NCBI GenBank assembly: GCA_947625935.1
Contig: CANQQE010000005.1
Location: 82,685 to 146,684 of the forward strand
Length of the DNA stretch: 64,000 nt
Direction: 5' to 3'
Origin: an uncultured Muribaculaceae bacterium
GTDB taxonomy: Bacteria > Bacteroidota > Bacteroidia > Bacteroidales > Muribaculaceae
The position numbers were made by a program, and so were the translations under genes. Below are positions 44,113 to 54,324 of this stretch, in pieces; position 1 is the first letter of the stretch; each line of letters opens with the position of its first letter. The notes beneath the pieces were generated by a model that saw only the letters and a list, made by a program, of their open reading frames with translations, was not told the origin of the DNA and ran no database searches.

Positions 44113-44145
44113 TTGTAATAAGTACAAATTTGTAATGAGTACAAA
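44112..44145. promoter_or_regulatory. Tandem PerR/Fur-type operator
   Basis: Two adjoining 17-mers, TTTGTAATAAGTACAAA (44112-44128) and TTTGTAATGAGTACAAA (44129-44145), differ at one base and are dyads with TTTGTA/TACAAA arms. They overlap the transcription start and the first codon of the regulator gene, so the protein very probably represses itself. Confidence 0.75.
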
Positions 44146-44173
44146 ATTATATCTTCCGCTTCCCAGATGCAAA
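44142..44173 (-). promoter_or_regulatory. Promoter of the Fur/PerR-rubrerythrin operon
   Basis: TTTG (44170-44173) and TAATTTTG (44142-44149) on the minus strand are 20 bases apart, a full consensus match. The tandem operator begins within the -7 box. Confidence 0.7.
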
Positions 44174-44197
44174 TTAATTTAGTTAACAATAGTGAAA

Positions 44198-44231
44198 TTG
44201 TCGGAAGTGGCGTATTATTAGGCTAATTTTG
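44198..44231 (+). promoter_or_regulatory. Possible promoter of tamB
   Basis: TTG at 44198-44200 and TAATTTTG at 44224-44231, 23 bases apart, give a leader of about 105 bases. The spacing is longer than usual. Confidence 0.4.
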
Positions 44232-44342
44232 AAAATCGAAGACTAATGGTGTAACTAATGTTTGGATTTATTGGCGGTGCGGCATTAAACATTCCGGCCG
44301 GTCAGCGGTTTTAAATTTAAATCATCTGTTCATCATTTATTT

Positions 44343-47300
44343 GTGAGATTTAACGTGGGAAGAACTATTATTAAATGTCTGTTGTGGGTAGTGGCCTCGG
44401 TGTTGCTGCTCCTGACCGCATTGATACTGCTCCTCTACTCTCCTTGGTTCCAACGGCTTGCGGCTGATAAGGTTAGCGAGCTGCTCAATGATCCGCCTCG
44501 CCGTCAGGTCACGGTGGAGTCATTCAGCCTAAGTTTCCCGCTTGCCGTTGAGGTAAAAGGATTCTCGATGACCCAGTGGGGCGACACTGTGATGGGGGCT
44601 GATTTGGCCGCGCTCAATGTCAGGCTGCTGCCGCTTCTCGCCATGAGGGTCGAGGCCGTCGATACCCGCATAGAGAATGCCGCTTATCAGCTTGGCGCCC
44701 CCGACTCGGCCATGTACCTCAGGGCCGATGGGCTCAATGCCGCTGTTAATCGGCTGTCTGTCTCGCTTTTGTCATCGAAAATAGATGTTGACGAGGCGTC
44801 GGTCGATGGTGGACGCCTGAAACTCATGTTGTCCAATGACACCACGTCGACGCCGCCCGACACGACACCGTCAACCCCTTGGCACATCAACGCTCGCTCC
44901 ATCAGGATAAATAACCTCGACTATTCGATGGCCATGCTCCCGGTCATCGACTCGCTTCATGCAGCGGTGTCGGCGGCGGAGTTGATTGACGGTGTTGTCG
45001 ATTTGGCCTCACAGTCCATAACCGCCGGCGGTCTGGTAATCGACGGTGTCGATGCGCTCTATCTCACACCTTCTGCCGAATACCTGAAAACCCATCCCGC
45101 CGCCGTCCCTGCTGTTGCCGATACCGATACCTTGCCGTCACGGCCATGGGTGGTTACAGCCGATTCGTTGCGTCTCAGAAACTCCCGCGCCATCTATGCC
45201 ATGGCGGGTGCGGTCCCGCGGAAAGGTCTTGATTTCGACTATCTCCAAGTGACCGATGTCAACATAGCCGTCGATTCATTTTATAACCGAGCCACCGACA
45301 TAGTGGTTCCTTTGCGTAATCTCAGTGCCAAGGAGCGTTCGGGTCTGAGGCTGAAGGCGTCGGGCGTGTTTTCAATGGACTCACTGATGATGAGGGCCAA
45401 AGGATTCGACATCGCCACACAGTTCTCCGCTCTGAAGCTCGATGCTTACATGGGCATGGGTGACATGGCGGCCGATCCGTCGCTCCCGGTTGGAGTGAAG
45501 GCCAAAGGACGCATCGGGTTCAATGATATGCAGCTCGCTTTCCCCGCAATGGCCTCTGTTTTGAAACAGATGCCCCGGTACAACGATTTGCTTCTGGCGG
45601 TTGATGCCGCCGGCAGCATCGGGCGGCTCAAACTCTCAGAGTTATCGGCCGATTTGCCGGGCCATGCTGCCGTCAGTCTTTCAGGAGAGGTTTCTAATGT
45701 TATGGATTTCAACAACATGACCGGACATCTCGACATTGACGGCGACATAGCCGATGTTAATTTCTTGAAGCCTACGCTTCTCGATGCCCGCACAGCCCGT
45801 CAGGTCGCGTTGCCCCCGTTGAGCCTCGACGGTGGCGTCGATTTTAACCGAGGGACCTATAGCGGTGACATCAAAGCCGTCACGGGTGGCGGCGACATCG
45901 CTCTCAACGGGATGTGGAACGGAAACAGCGAGAGCTACGACGCCGACCTCAACCTCAACTCATTCCCGGTCAACAGCTTTCTCCCTGAGATGGGTCTCGG
46001 GCGCGTCAGCGGTCATCTTGTCGTGAACGGGAAGGGCTATGATCCGTTCAGCCCCGCCACATCAATAAAGAGTGAAGTGGATATAGCTTCGATTGCCTAT
46101 AACGATGAGACTTACACCGATTTGAAAGCGTGGGCTAATCTGGCCGACGGGAAAGCCGATGTTGGGGTGATGTCGTTTAACCCCGCCGCCGACTTCGATA
46201 TCTCTGGCAACGGCAATCTTGCGGGCGACAGGCTCGACTGGAATTTCTCTGGCGATGTGAAGCATATTGATTTGCAGGCTATGAAGCTGTCGAAAGCTCA
46301 AGCCGAGGGTGCTATGTCGTTTAGCGCGACGGCCTCGCTAACCCCCGACATGAAAAATATAGATGCTTCGATTGTGGTCGATGAGCTTGAATGGCGTATG
46401 CCCGGTGTCGATATTGACGAGACAGATATTATGGCGCGGCTCCACACCACCGATTCTCTCCTATCTCTTGTTCTCGACAATCACGACCTCCACGCCGATT
46501 TCAATTCGCCAATGTCGCTCGACAGCGTAATGGCGAGATTTGCGGCGACAGGCGGCATAGTCGACAAAGTCCTGGCCGACCGTCGGCTTGATGTCATTGC
46601 GCTGCAACAGACGTTGCCGCCGCTGTCGCTTGATGTCAAGGCCGGCCGAACCAATATAATAAACAGTTATCTCGCCGGTAGCGACATCGGTTTCAACACG
46701 TTGGACTTCTCGCTTTCCAATGACACTTTGATTAACGCTGACGGCAGGCTAACGGGATTCCATTCGGGCACCACGCGCATCGACACGCTCGACCTAACTC
46801 TTGCCCAGAGAGGTAAGTACCTGCGTTACACTGCCGAGATAAACAATGCTCCGGGCACAATGGATGAGTGGGCCCATGTCAACGTCTCGGGCTATCTTGC
46901 CGACGAAACCCTCGCTCTGCTTCTGAAACAGCGCAACATTAAGGATGAGACAGGATTCAAGCTCGGTGCCGTTGCCTCGGTTACCGATTCGACCATCAAT
47001 CTGAAACTGGCGCCCTATAACCCGGTGATAGGATATAAGAAATGGACAGTTAACAGCGACAACTTCTTGACCGTTAATACATATTCAAAACATCTTGACG
47101 CCGATATAAGCATGAGCGGCAACGGAAGTTCAGTGAGGCTTTACACTGAGCACGACCCCTTGTCATCCGGGCAGGAAGATGTTGTCGTAAAGGTCTCCAA
47201 CGTGCATCTCGCCGACTGGATTTCATTGAATCCGTTTGCGCCACCCGTCACGGGCGACGTGTCGGCCGATATGCGTTTTGGTTGGGATAAGAAAAGCCTT

Positions 47301-49157
47301 AACGGACAGGGCACTGTTACCCTCGATGATTTGACATACGACCGTCAGCGGGTGGGATCGTTTGAAGTCGGGGTCGATTTGACCACCGACAAGAGCGGGA
47401 CTGTACGCGCATCCGCGTCGCTCATGGTCGACAGCGTCAAGACCATCACCGCTGTTGGTAACCTTAATGATAGCACAGCCGCCAATCCGTTCATGCTCGA
47501 CTTCTCCATGATACATTTCCCGTTGAGCGTCGTCAATCCTTTCCTCCCGGCGGGGACCGCGCGCTTGAGCGGAATGCTGAACGGCCGGATGGATATAACC
47601 GGCGATCTTGCTAATCCCGTGTTCAACGGCTTCTTGGAGTTTGATTCTACAGCCGTCAAGGTCAACATGATAGGCACCACATTCCGTTTCTCCGACGATT
47701 CTGTTCCCGTGAGAGATAACATTGTGACATTTGAGCGTTTCGCTATAAAGGGCGTCAATGACAACCCTCTGACAATCAACGGGTCTGTGGATATGCGCTC
47801 GTTGGTCAATCCCAAAATCGATCTCGGCCTTCAGGCGCGTGATATGCAGATTGTCGGAAGCGACCGCGCAAGAGGCGCCGATGCCTACGGCAAGGCTTTC
47901 ATCAACCTCGATGCTAAAATCAAAGGGGATATGTCTCTCCTGAACATTGATGCCGAGCTCGATGTGCTTGCCGGGACTAATGTAACCTACATTATGACCG
48001 AGGCGCAAAGCGCGCTCTCGTCGCGTTCAAACGACGACATGGTCAAATTCGTGAACTTTGCGGATACCGCGGCGGTGGCTCAGGCCGACACGATTCCCGA
48101 GGGTGGCATGATGATGAACATCGACGCCGTCCTGAATGTCGATCCCGGTTCCACTCTGACGGTCGATTTGTCGGCCGATGGTAAAAACCGTGTGCAGGTG
48201 CAGGGCTCCGGAACTCTTAACTATACGCAGAACTATATGAACGACAGCCGCTTCACGGGTCGCTACACCATCGACAAGGGATATGCGCGCATAACGCCGC
48301 CAATCCCGGGAATGTCCGAGAAGCGGTTTGACTTCGAGTCGGGAAGCTACGTCGCTTTCAACGGCGATATGCTCAACCCCATTCTCAACGTAAATGCTGT
48401 CGACAAGATAAAGGCCAACGTGACGCAGGAGGGGCACAACTCGCGTCTGGTGACGTTCGACGTGGGGCTGAGTGTCACGAACACGCTGCAAAACATGGAT
48501 GTGGCGTTCGACCTCTCCACCGACGATGACATTACCGTGCAGAATGAGCTTCAGTCCATGAGCCCTGAGCAACGCGCCAACCAGGCGATGAACATTTTGC
48601 TCTACGGCATTTATTCCGGTGCCGGCACCAAAGGCAACGCTCAGATAGGCGGCAATATGCTATACTCATTCCTTGAGTCGCGTCTCAATTCTTGGGCGGC
48701 AAACAACATCAAAGGCGTGGATCTGTCGTTTGGCATAGACCAGTACGACCAGACCACCGACGGTGCTACGTCGACAACCACAAGCTACAGCTACAAAGTG
48801 TCTAAATCGATGTTCAACGACCGCTTCAAGATTGTTGTGGGCGGTAACTACACCACCGATGCCAATTCCGATGAAAATATCGCGCAAAATCTTGTCAACG
48901 ACATATCCTTTGAATACCTGCTGAACAAGAGCGGCACAATGTATGTGCGTCTGTTCCGTCACGTCGGCTACGAGAGTATCCTCGAAGGGGAGGTGACGCA
49001 GACAGGTGTCGGTTTTGTCTACAAACGCAAGATTCGTCGCATTGGCGATATGTTCCGTTGGATTCCGCGGCGAAAGAAAAAACAAAACTCGGTTGCGCTC
49101 CCCGAGCTGGGGCAACCGTTAACTCCTCAAACCTCTACGGTAGATGAAAAGAACTGA
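44343..49157 (+). CDS. tamB: TamB-like translocation and assembly protein
   Basis: The 1604-residue protein has one N-terminal membrane helix (about 9-31; CLLWVVASVLLLLTALILLL) and a very long beta-rich body that would span the periplasm, ending in the TamB/DUF490 domain. It shows AsmA-like repeats with DxxN and beta-strand alternation throughout, and a terminal block, NIAQNLVNDISFEYLLNKSG. TamB/AsmA-like proteins form hydrophobic grooves for lipid transport to the outer membrane and help assemble some barrels. The start is GTG (44343). The 3' end overlaps the tamL gene by 14 bases, and lptD follows. Confidence 0.86.
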   Translation: MRFNVGRTIIKCLLWVVASVLLLLTALILLLYSPWFQRLAADKVSELLNDPPRRQVTVESFSLSFPLAVEVKGFSMTQWGDTVMGADLAALNVRLLPLLAMRVEAVDTRIENAAYQLGAPDSAMYLRADGLNAAVNRLSVSLLSSKIDVDEASVDGGRLKLMLSNDTTSTPPDTTPSTPWHINARSIRINNLDYSMAMLPVIDSLHAAVSAAELIDGVVDLASQSITAGGLVIDGVDALYLTPSAEYLKTHPAAVPAVADTDTLPSRPWVVTADSLRLRNSRAIYAMAGAVPRKGLDFDYLQVTDVNIAVDSFYNRATDIVVPLRNLSAKERSGLRLKASGVFSMDSLMMRAKGFDIATQFSALKLDAYMGMGDMAADPSLPVGVKAKGRIGFNDMQLAFPAMASVLKQMPRYNDLLLAVDAAGSIGRLKLSELSADLPGHAAVSLSGEVSNVMDFNNMTGHLDIDGDIADVNFLKPTLLDARTARQVALPPLSLDGGVDFNRGTYSGDIKAVTGGGDIALNGMWNGNSESYDADLNLNSFPVNSFLPEMGLGRVSGHLVVNGKGYDPFSPATSIKSEVDIASIAYNDETYTDLKAWANLADGKADVGVMSFNPAADFDISGNGNLAGDRLDWNFSGDVKHIDLQAMKLSKAQAEGAMSFSATASLTPDMKNIDASIVVDELEWRMPGVDIDETDIMARLHTTDSLLSLVLDNHDLHADFNSPMSLDSVMARFAATGGIVDKVLADRRLDVIALQQTLPPLSLDVKAGRTNIINSYLAGSDIGFNTLDFSLSNDTLINADGRLTGFHSGTTRIDTLDLTLAQRGKYLRYTAEINNAPGTMDEWAHVNVSGYLADETLALLLKQRNIKDETGFKLGAVASVTDSTINLKLAPYNPVIGYKKWTVNSDNFLTVNTYSKHLDADISMSGNGSSVRLYTEHDPLSSGQEDVVVKVSNVHLADWISLNPFAPPVTGDVSADMRFGWDKKSLNGQGTVTLDDLTYDRQRVGSFEVGVDLTTDKSGTVRASASLMVDSVKTITAVGNLNDSTAANPFMLDFSMIHFPLSVVNPFLPAGTARLSGMLNGRMDITGDLANPVFNGFLEFDSTAVKVNMIGTTFRFSDDSVPVRDNIVTFERFAIKGVNDNPLTINGSVDMRSLVNPKIDLGLQARDMQIVGSDRARGADAYGKAFINLDAKIKGDMSLLNIDAELDVLAGTNVTYIMTEAQSALSSRSNDDMVKFVNFADTAAVAQADTIPEGGMMMNIDAVLNVDPGSTLTVDLSADGKNRVQVQGSGTLNYTQNYMNDSRFTGRYTIDKGYARITPPIPGMSEKRFDFESGSYVAFNGDMLNPILNVNAVDKIKANVTQEGHNSRLVTFDVGLSVTNTLQNMDVAFDLSTDDDITVQNELQSMSPEQRANQAMNILLYGIYSGAGTKGNAQIGGNMLYSFLESRLNSWAANNIKGVDLSFGIDQYDQTTDGATSTTTSYSYKVSKSMFNDRFKIVVGGNYTTDANSDENIAQNLVNDISFEYLLNKSGTMYVRLFRHVGYESILEGEVTQTGVGFVYKRKIRRIGDMFRWIPRRKKKQNSVALPELGQPLTPQTSTVDEKN

Positions 49158-51441
49158 ATCACATATTATAGCCGCTGTGATAGGGGCGTTGGCTATGGTC
49201 ATGGCTTCATGCTCTACGACGCGGCGCATCCCCGAGGGAGAGCAGCTTTATACCGGGGTCAAAAAAGTCAATATCGAGGCGTTGCCTAAATATAAAGTGC
49301 CGTCGTCGGTCAGCGAAGCCTTGAATGACGCTGTCCATGTAAAGCCAAACAACAGCTTGTTTGGGTCTGCATCGGTCAGATACCCCTTTCCGCTGGGGCT
49401 GTGGGTCTACAACAATTGGAGCAATCCCCCTTCGGGTTTCAAACACTGGATTTATGAGAAGCTGGTTGAGGAACCGGTGCTCGTTTCCCATGTGCGTCCC
49501 GATGTCAGGACAAAGATGATGGATGAGATTCTCGACAATAACGGATATTTCCAAGGTCATGCGTCCTATGAGCTTATCAAGGGAAAAAATCCCAAGAAGG
49601 CAAAAATCCTCTATAATGTGGTCACTGGCCCGGAATATTCCATCGATTCAATCATAATGCTGCCCGACAGTTGCCACCTTTACCACATAATCGACTCGGT
49701 GGCCATGCGCAGCCGCTATCTTGTCAGCGGGGCGCGTTACTGCACCGATTCGCTGAGTCAGGTCAGGGTCGACATCGCCAATGCGGTGAGAAACCGGGGC
49801 TACTATTTCTTCAGGCCCGAGTTCATCGAATATCTCGCCGACAGCACCATCACGCGCAATCACATCGCACTGAAGTTCACCATCGCGGGCAATGTGCCGC
49901 AAGTTGCTCTCGACCGTTACCGCACGGGCACCGTTACCACTTACATATTTCGTAATCAAGGCGGTGGAACGCCCGACACCGTTGAGACGTCGCGCGGAAT
50001 GCTGGTGCAGATGATGCCCTCGAAGTTTCGACGCAAACTTGTCGATGAGTGCGTCACATTCCGAAAAGGCAAATATTTCTCAGTGAGGGATATGGATCGC
50101 ACACAGACCTATTTTTCCCGGCTCGGTATATTCAACGCCATTTCTATTGACGTGGCCCCCGATACCACATCATCCGAACCGATTCTCGATGTCGCCATAT
50201 CGTGCACAATGGATAAGCCGTTGGAGGCAAGGCTCGAAGTCAATGCGTCATCAAAGTCAAACAGCTACATCGGCCCTGGCCTGTCATTTGGTGTCACCAA
50301 CCGCAACCTGTTTGGCGGCGGCGAGCTTTTCAACATCGACCTGACAGGGTCTTATGAATGGCAGACTGGGCGTGACAAAGGGAGGTCGATTTTCAACTCC
50401 TACGAGGTGGGACTTAACACATCGCTGTCGTTCCCCAGACTTCTCGCCCCCAAATTTATTCCGCGACGGCGGCGCACCATCAACTGGACCCGCATAACAC
50501 TCGGTGCCGACCTGCTCAATCGCCCGCATTATTTCAAAATGGCCCAGTTCAACACCTCGTTCAACTATGATTGGCGTGTCAGCCGTTATGCGTCGTCAAC
50601 GCTAACCCTGCTGAAACTCACCTACACCAAACTCCTACACACCACAGCCGATTTCGAAGATGTAATGGCCCAGAATCCCGCCATAGCTTTGAGCTTCCAG
50701 AGCCAGTTCATTCCACAGATTGCCTACACCTACACCTACGACAGGGCTTTTGGACGTCGCAACACGCTCAACTGGACTTTCACCGTTCAGGAAGCCGGTA
50801 ATATATTTTGGGGCATATGGGAATTGTGTGGCAAGAAAGGTGAAAAGGAGCTTTTCGGAACCCCCTTCTCGCAATTCATCAAAGGTACAGCTCAGATTGT
50901 CTATGGGCGAAGGCTGTTCGGCGACCACTGGATTGTGACACGCGGTGCTGTCGGTGCGGCCCATGCCTATGGCAACTCGGTTGCTGTGCCTTATAGCGAG
51001 CAGTTCTATGTCGGCGGTGCCAACTCCGTCAGAGCCTTCACCGTGCGCAGCATAGGTCCGGGCAGCTATCGTGCGCCGAAAGACCTCGTCAACGGATATT
51101 TCGATCAGACGGGTACTTTTAAATTTGAGTTTAACATTGAATATCGTTTCCCGATTCTCGGCCCTCTCCACGGAGCGTTATTCCTCGATTCCGGCAACGT
51201 TTGGCTGTTGAAAAATGATCCGCAGCGTCCCGGTGGAACCCTTAAAGGCTCGACATTCCTTAAAGACCTCGCGCTTGGCACAGGGGCGGGATTGCGTTTC
51301 GACATCGGCATGATGGTTATCCGCGGTGATCTCGGCATAGGCATACACGCTCCTTACGACACGGGCAAAAGCGGCTATTACAACATGACTTCTTTCAAAA
51401 ACTCACTTGCGTTTCACCTTGCGATAGGCTATCCATTCTGA
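49144..51441 (+). CDS. tamL: TamL-type BamA-family outer-membrane lipoprotein
   Basis: The 765-residue protein starts with a lipoprotein signal (IGALAMVMASCSTTRR; lipid Cys at 23). It continues with POTRA-like domains (about 35-330; IYEKLVEEPVLVSHV, VRNRGYYFFRPEF) and a C-terminal Omp85 barrel (GELFNIDLTGSYEWQ, VGGANSVRAFTVRSIGPGSY, LHGALFLDSGNVW). That VRGF-like VRAF block is the family signature. In Bacteroidetes the lipoprotein-anchored TamA relative is called TamL and pairs with TamB, exactly as here with a 14-base overlap. It would act in outer-membrane protein or lipid insertion. Confidence 0.87.
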   Translation: MKRTESHIIAAVIGALAMVMASCSTTRRIPEGEQLYTGVKKVNIEALPKYKVPSSVSEALNDAVHVKPNNSLFGSASVRYPFPLGLWVYNNWSNPPSGFKHWIYEKLVEEPVLVSHVRPDVRTKMMDEILDNNGYFQGHASYELIKGKNPKKAKILYNVVTGPEYSIDSIIMLPDSCHLYHIIDSVAMRSRYLVSGARYCTDSLSQVRVDIANAVRNRGYYFFRPEFIEYLADSTITRNHIALKFTIAGNVPQVALDRYRTGTVTTYIFRNQGGGTPDTVETSRGMLVQMMPSKFRRKLVDECVTFRKGKYFSVRDMDRTQTYFSRLGIFNAISIDVAPDTTSSEPILDVAISCTMDKPLEARLEVNASSKSNSYIGPGLSFGVTNRNLFGGGELFNIDLTGSYEWQTGRDKGRSIFNSYEVGLNTSLSFPRLLAPKFIPRRRRTINWTRITLGADLLNRPHYFKMAQFNTSFNYDWRVSRYASSTLTLLKLTYTKLLHTTADFEDVMAQNPAIALSFQSQFIPQIAYTYTYDRAFGRRNTLNWTFTVQEAGNIFWGIWELCGKKGEKELFGTPFSQFIKGTAQIVYGRRLFGDHWIVTRGAVGAAHAYGNSVAVPYSEQFYVGGANSVRAFTVRSIGPGSYRAPKDLVNGYFDQTGTFKFEFNIEYRFPILGPLHGALFLDSGNVWLLKNDPQRPGGTLKGSTFLKDLALGTGAGLRFDIGMMVIRGDLGIGIHAPYDTGKSGYYNMTSFKNSLAFHLAIGYPF

Positions 51442-51505
51442 TCGTGAAATGTTAATATATAGTAAGTTTGAATGTCTACTTTTCGTTTTTAAGGTCGCTA
51501 AGTGC

Positions 51506-51513
51506 TATCTTTG
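51506..51513 (+). promoter_or_regulatory. Likely -7 element of lptD
   Basis: TATCTTTG fits TAnnTTTG; the upstream TTTC at the right distance is a weak -33. The leader to the TTG start would be about 25 bases. Confidence 0.45.
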
Positions 51514-51543
51514 CACTCGAATTTTAATCACTTTTGACAAAAG

Positions 51544-54303
51544 TTGAGACGTTCGTCACTATATATAGTAATCATTATCGCTGTGTTTCAGTGCCTTGCG
51601 GCTTCAATGCTGACCAAGGCCGAGGAAAATGCGTCGGAGAATGCCGCCGGGTTATCCCTCCCGGTTGATTCTGCGGCGTTGGCTGTCGATACTCCTCCGT
51701 CAATGGCCGACTCTGTTCTTGCGGTGAATCCCGACACGACTGCGCCAAAGTCCCGTATTCGCCGCATGAAGGTCGATCTTGACAACCAGGTGGTGTTTTC
51801 ATCTCAGGACTCCATGATTCTTCTGGGGCAGAACACCGCCTATATGTATGGCGACGGCAAGGTGAACTACGGTGACATGAAGCTCGATGCCGCTGAGATT
51901 GAGCTTGACATGAAGTCAAGCACTGTCTATGCGGTGGGTGCGGTCGATACCGCCGGCGAAGTCATCGGTTCTCCTGTTTTTGAGGAGGGTGGGTCCTCCT
52001 ATGAGACGAAGACAATGAGATATAACTTCAAGTCAAAGAAAGGTTATATCACCGATGTCATCACGCAGCAGGGCGAGGGATATCTCACTGGCGGTCAGAC
52101 CAAGAAAACCGAGGGCGACGATTACTATATCCAGAACGGCCGCTACACCACCTGCAATAACCACGAGTGTCCCCACTTCTACCTCCAGCTCACTAAGGCC
52201 AAGGTGAAACCTAAAAAGAACATAGTTACCGGGCCTGCCTACATGGTGCTTTCCGGTCTGCCGTTGCCGCTGGCAATCCCGTTCGGCTACTTCCCGTTCA
52301 CCGAGAAATATTCTTCAGGTGTGATTTTCCCGACATTCGGCGATGACTATCAGCGCGGTTTCTATCTCAGCGACGGCGGTTATTATTTCGCTATCAACGA
52401 TAACATTGACCTTGCTCTGACCGGTGAGATTTACACCAAAGGCTCATGGGGGCTCGCCGCTCAGTCCACCTACGTCAAGCGTTACAAATATTCCGGTAAT
52501 TTCAGCGTCAACTACCTCAAATCGATTTACGGTGACAAAGGCTTGCCCGATTATTCTAAACACACTAACTTTCAGGTCGTGTGGAGCCATGCGCAAGACT
52601 CGAAGTCAAATCCCAATATGTCGCTCTCGGCGAGTGTGAACTTCACCACAAGCGGCTACACTCGCAACGATGTCAACAGCTACTATTCCTCCTCGTTCAC
52701 CGAGAACACCAAGAGTAGCACCATCAATATGACATATCGCTTCCCGCAGTCAAAATGGTCGCTCTCGACCACCATGAACATCGCCCAGCGCACACAGGAC
52801 TCCACGCTCAACGTATCGTTCCCCAACGTGACTGTCACAATGGCGCAGTTGGCGCCGTTCAAGCGTAAAAGGGCCGTCGGCGATGAAAAGTGGTATGAAA
52901 AAATCAAAATGTCCTATTCCGGGCAGTTCCAGAACTCGTTGCTCGCCAAACAGGATGAGTTTTTCAAAAAGAGCCTTATCAAGGATTGGCGCAACGGCAT
53001 GAAACACAACGTCCCCATTTCGGCGACATTCAATCTGTTCAAGTATCTCAACATCACCCCTTCAATCACCTTGACCGATCGTATGTACACCAACAAGGTG
53101 CGCCGTCAGTGGGATCCCAATGCGGCTGCCGAGGTGTGCGACACAAGTTATAGCTTCTACAACGTGTGGGACTTCTCGGCTGCGATGTCGTTTGACACGA
53201 AGGTCTACGGTTTCTATCAGCCCCTGCCGTTCCTTGGCGACAAAGTCAAGATGATACGCCATGTGTTCACCCCGACGGTGTCGTTCAGAGCCGCCCCCGA
53301 CTTCGGGTCGAGCTTCTTCGGCTATTACGGCTCCTACGACTATCCCGACGCTCAGGGACGTATGCAGACGAAACAATACAGCTACTTCCCAAATTCGCTG
53401 TTCGGCGTTCCCGATGTCGGAAAAACCGGGGCGGTGTCTGTGTCGCTTGCCAATAACCTGGAGATGAAGGTGAAAAGCGACAACGATAGCACCGGCGAGA
53501 AAAAAATATCGCTAATCGAGAATTTCACAGTGTCTCAGAGCTATAATTTCGCTGCCGACTCGCTCAGATGGAGCAATATCAACACATCGCTTATGCTGCG
53601 TCTCGTCAAGAACTTCAACCTAAACGTGTCGGCGGTGTGGGACGTTTACACCTACCAGCTAAATGAGTCGGGTAACCCCGTCCGTGTCGACCGCACGCGC
53701 CTTCAGGCCGGTAAAGGTCTGGCGCGTCTGTCAAGTACAGGCACTTCCTTCTCCTACACATTCAACAACTCTACATTCAAGAAAAAAGATAAAAGCGACG
53801 GAAACAAAGGCAAGGGCAATTCAAGCTCCGGGAACGATTTCGGCGGATCGCTCGACGACCTCAACAACGGCAGCGACAGCGGTGAGGAGGGCGATGAAAA
53901 CGAGGATATACTTGACCTGTCACCCGACGGCTACCTTAAATGGAGCGTGCCGTGGAGCCTGTCGGTCAACTACTCCATCAACTACGGCTATGGGGCCTTC
54001 AATAAAAAGAAGATGGAGTATGACGGAAAAATCACGCAAAACCTCAGTTTCTCGGGCAACATTCGCCCCACCAAAAACTGGAATTTCAGTTTTTCTGCAA
54101 GCTATAACTTCGATACCAAAAAAATTGCCTACATGAACTGCAACATCAGCCGTGATTTGCACTGCTTCATGATGAGGGCAAGTTTTGTGCCGGTCGGCCC
54201 CTATAAATCCTACAACTTCCACATCTCAGTGAAATCATCGATGCTCTCCGACCTCAAGTACGACAAGCGGTCATCTTTGCGCAATGGAGTGACCTGGTAT
54301 TGA
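51544..54303 (+). CDS. lptD: LptD-like LPS assembly outer-membrane protein
   Basis: From a TTG at 51544 the 919 residues begin with a signal peptide (IVIIIAVFQCLAASML). An OstA/LptD N-domain follows (about 75-220; VVFSSQDSMILLGQNTAYMY, TMRYNFKSKKGYITDV, CNNHECPHFYL), then a 26-strand-type barrel beginning at GLPLPLAIPFGYFP. The TTG is preferred because the first internal ATG would remove the signal. An extra-long disordered loop near 750-800 is Lys-, Gly- and Asp/Glu-rich (KKKDKSDGNKGKGNSSSGN). It inserts LPS into the outer leaflet. It follows tamL by 102 bases. Confidence 0.84.
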   Translation: MRRSSLYIVIIIAVFQCLAASMLTKAEENASENAAGLSLPVDSAALAVDTPPSMADSVLAVNPDTTAPKSRIRRMKVDLDNQVVFSSQDSMILLGQNTAYMYGDGKVNYGDMKLDAAEIELDMKSSTVYAVGAVDTAGEVIGSPVFEEGGSSYETKTMRYNFKSKKGYITDVITQQGEGYLTGGQTKKTEGDDYYIQNGRYTTCNNHECPHFYLQLTKAKVKPKKNIVTGPAYMVLSGLPLPLAIPFGYFPFTEKYSSGVIFPTFGDDYQRGFYLSDGGYYFAINDNIDLALTGEIYTKGSWGLAAQSTYVKRYKYSGNFSVNYLKSIYGDKGLPDYSKHTNFQVVWSHAQDSKSNPNMSLSASVNFTTSGYTRNDVNSYYSSSFTENTKSSTINMTYRFPQSKWSLSTTMNIAQRTQDSTLNVSFPNVTVTMAQLAPFKRKRAVGDEKWYEKIKMSYSGQFQNSLLAKQDEFFKKSLIKDWRNGMKHNVPISATFNLFKYLNITPSITLTDRMYTNKVRRQWDPNAAAEVCDTSYSFYNVWDFSAAMSFDTKVYGFYQPLPFLGDKVKMIRHVFTPTVSFRAAPDFGSSFFGYYGSYDYPDAQGRMQTKQYSYFPNSLFGVPDVGKTGAVSVSLANNLEMKVKSDNDSTGEKKISLIENFTVSQSYNFAADSLRWSNINTSLMLRLVKNFNLNVSAVWDVYTYQLNESGNPVRVDRTRLQAGKGLARLSSTGTSFSYTFNNSTFKKKDKSDGNKGKGNSSSGNDFGGSLDDLNNGSDSGEEGDENEDILDLSPDGYLKWSVPWSLSVNYSINYGYGAFNKKKMEYDGKITQNLSFSGNIRPTKNWNFSFSASYNFDTKKIAYMNCNISRDLHCFMMRASFVPVGPYKSYNFHISVKSSMLSDLKYDKRSSLRNGVTWY

Positions 54304-54324
54304 TTACTCCTGTCGGTTGCAGGT

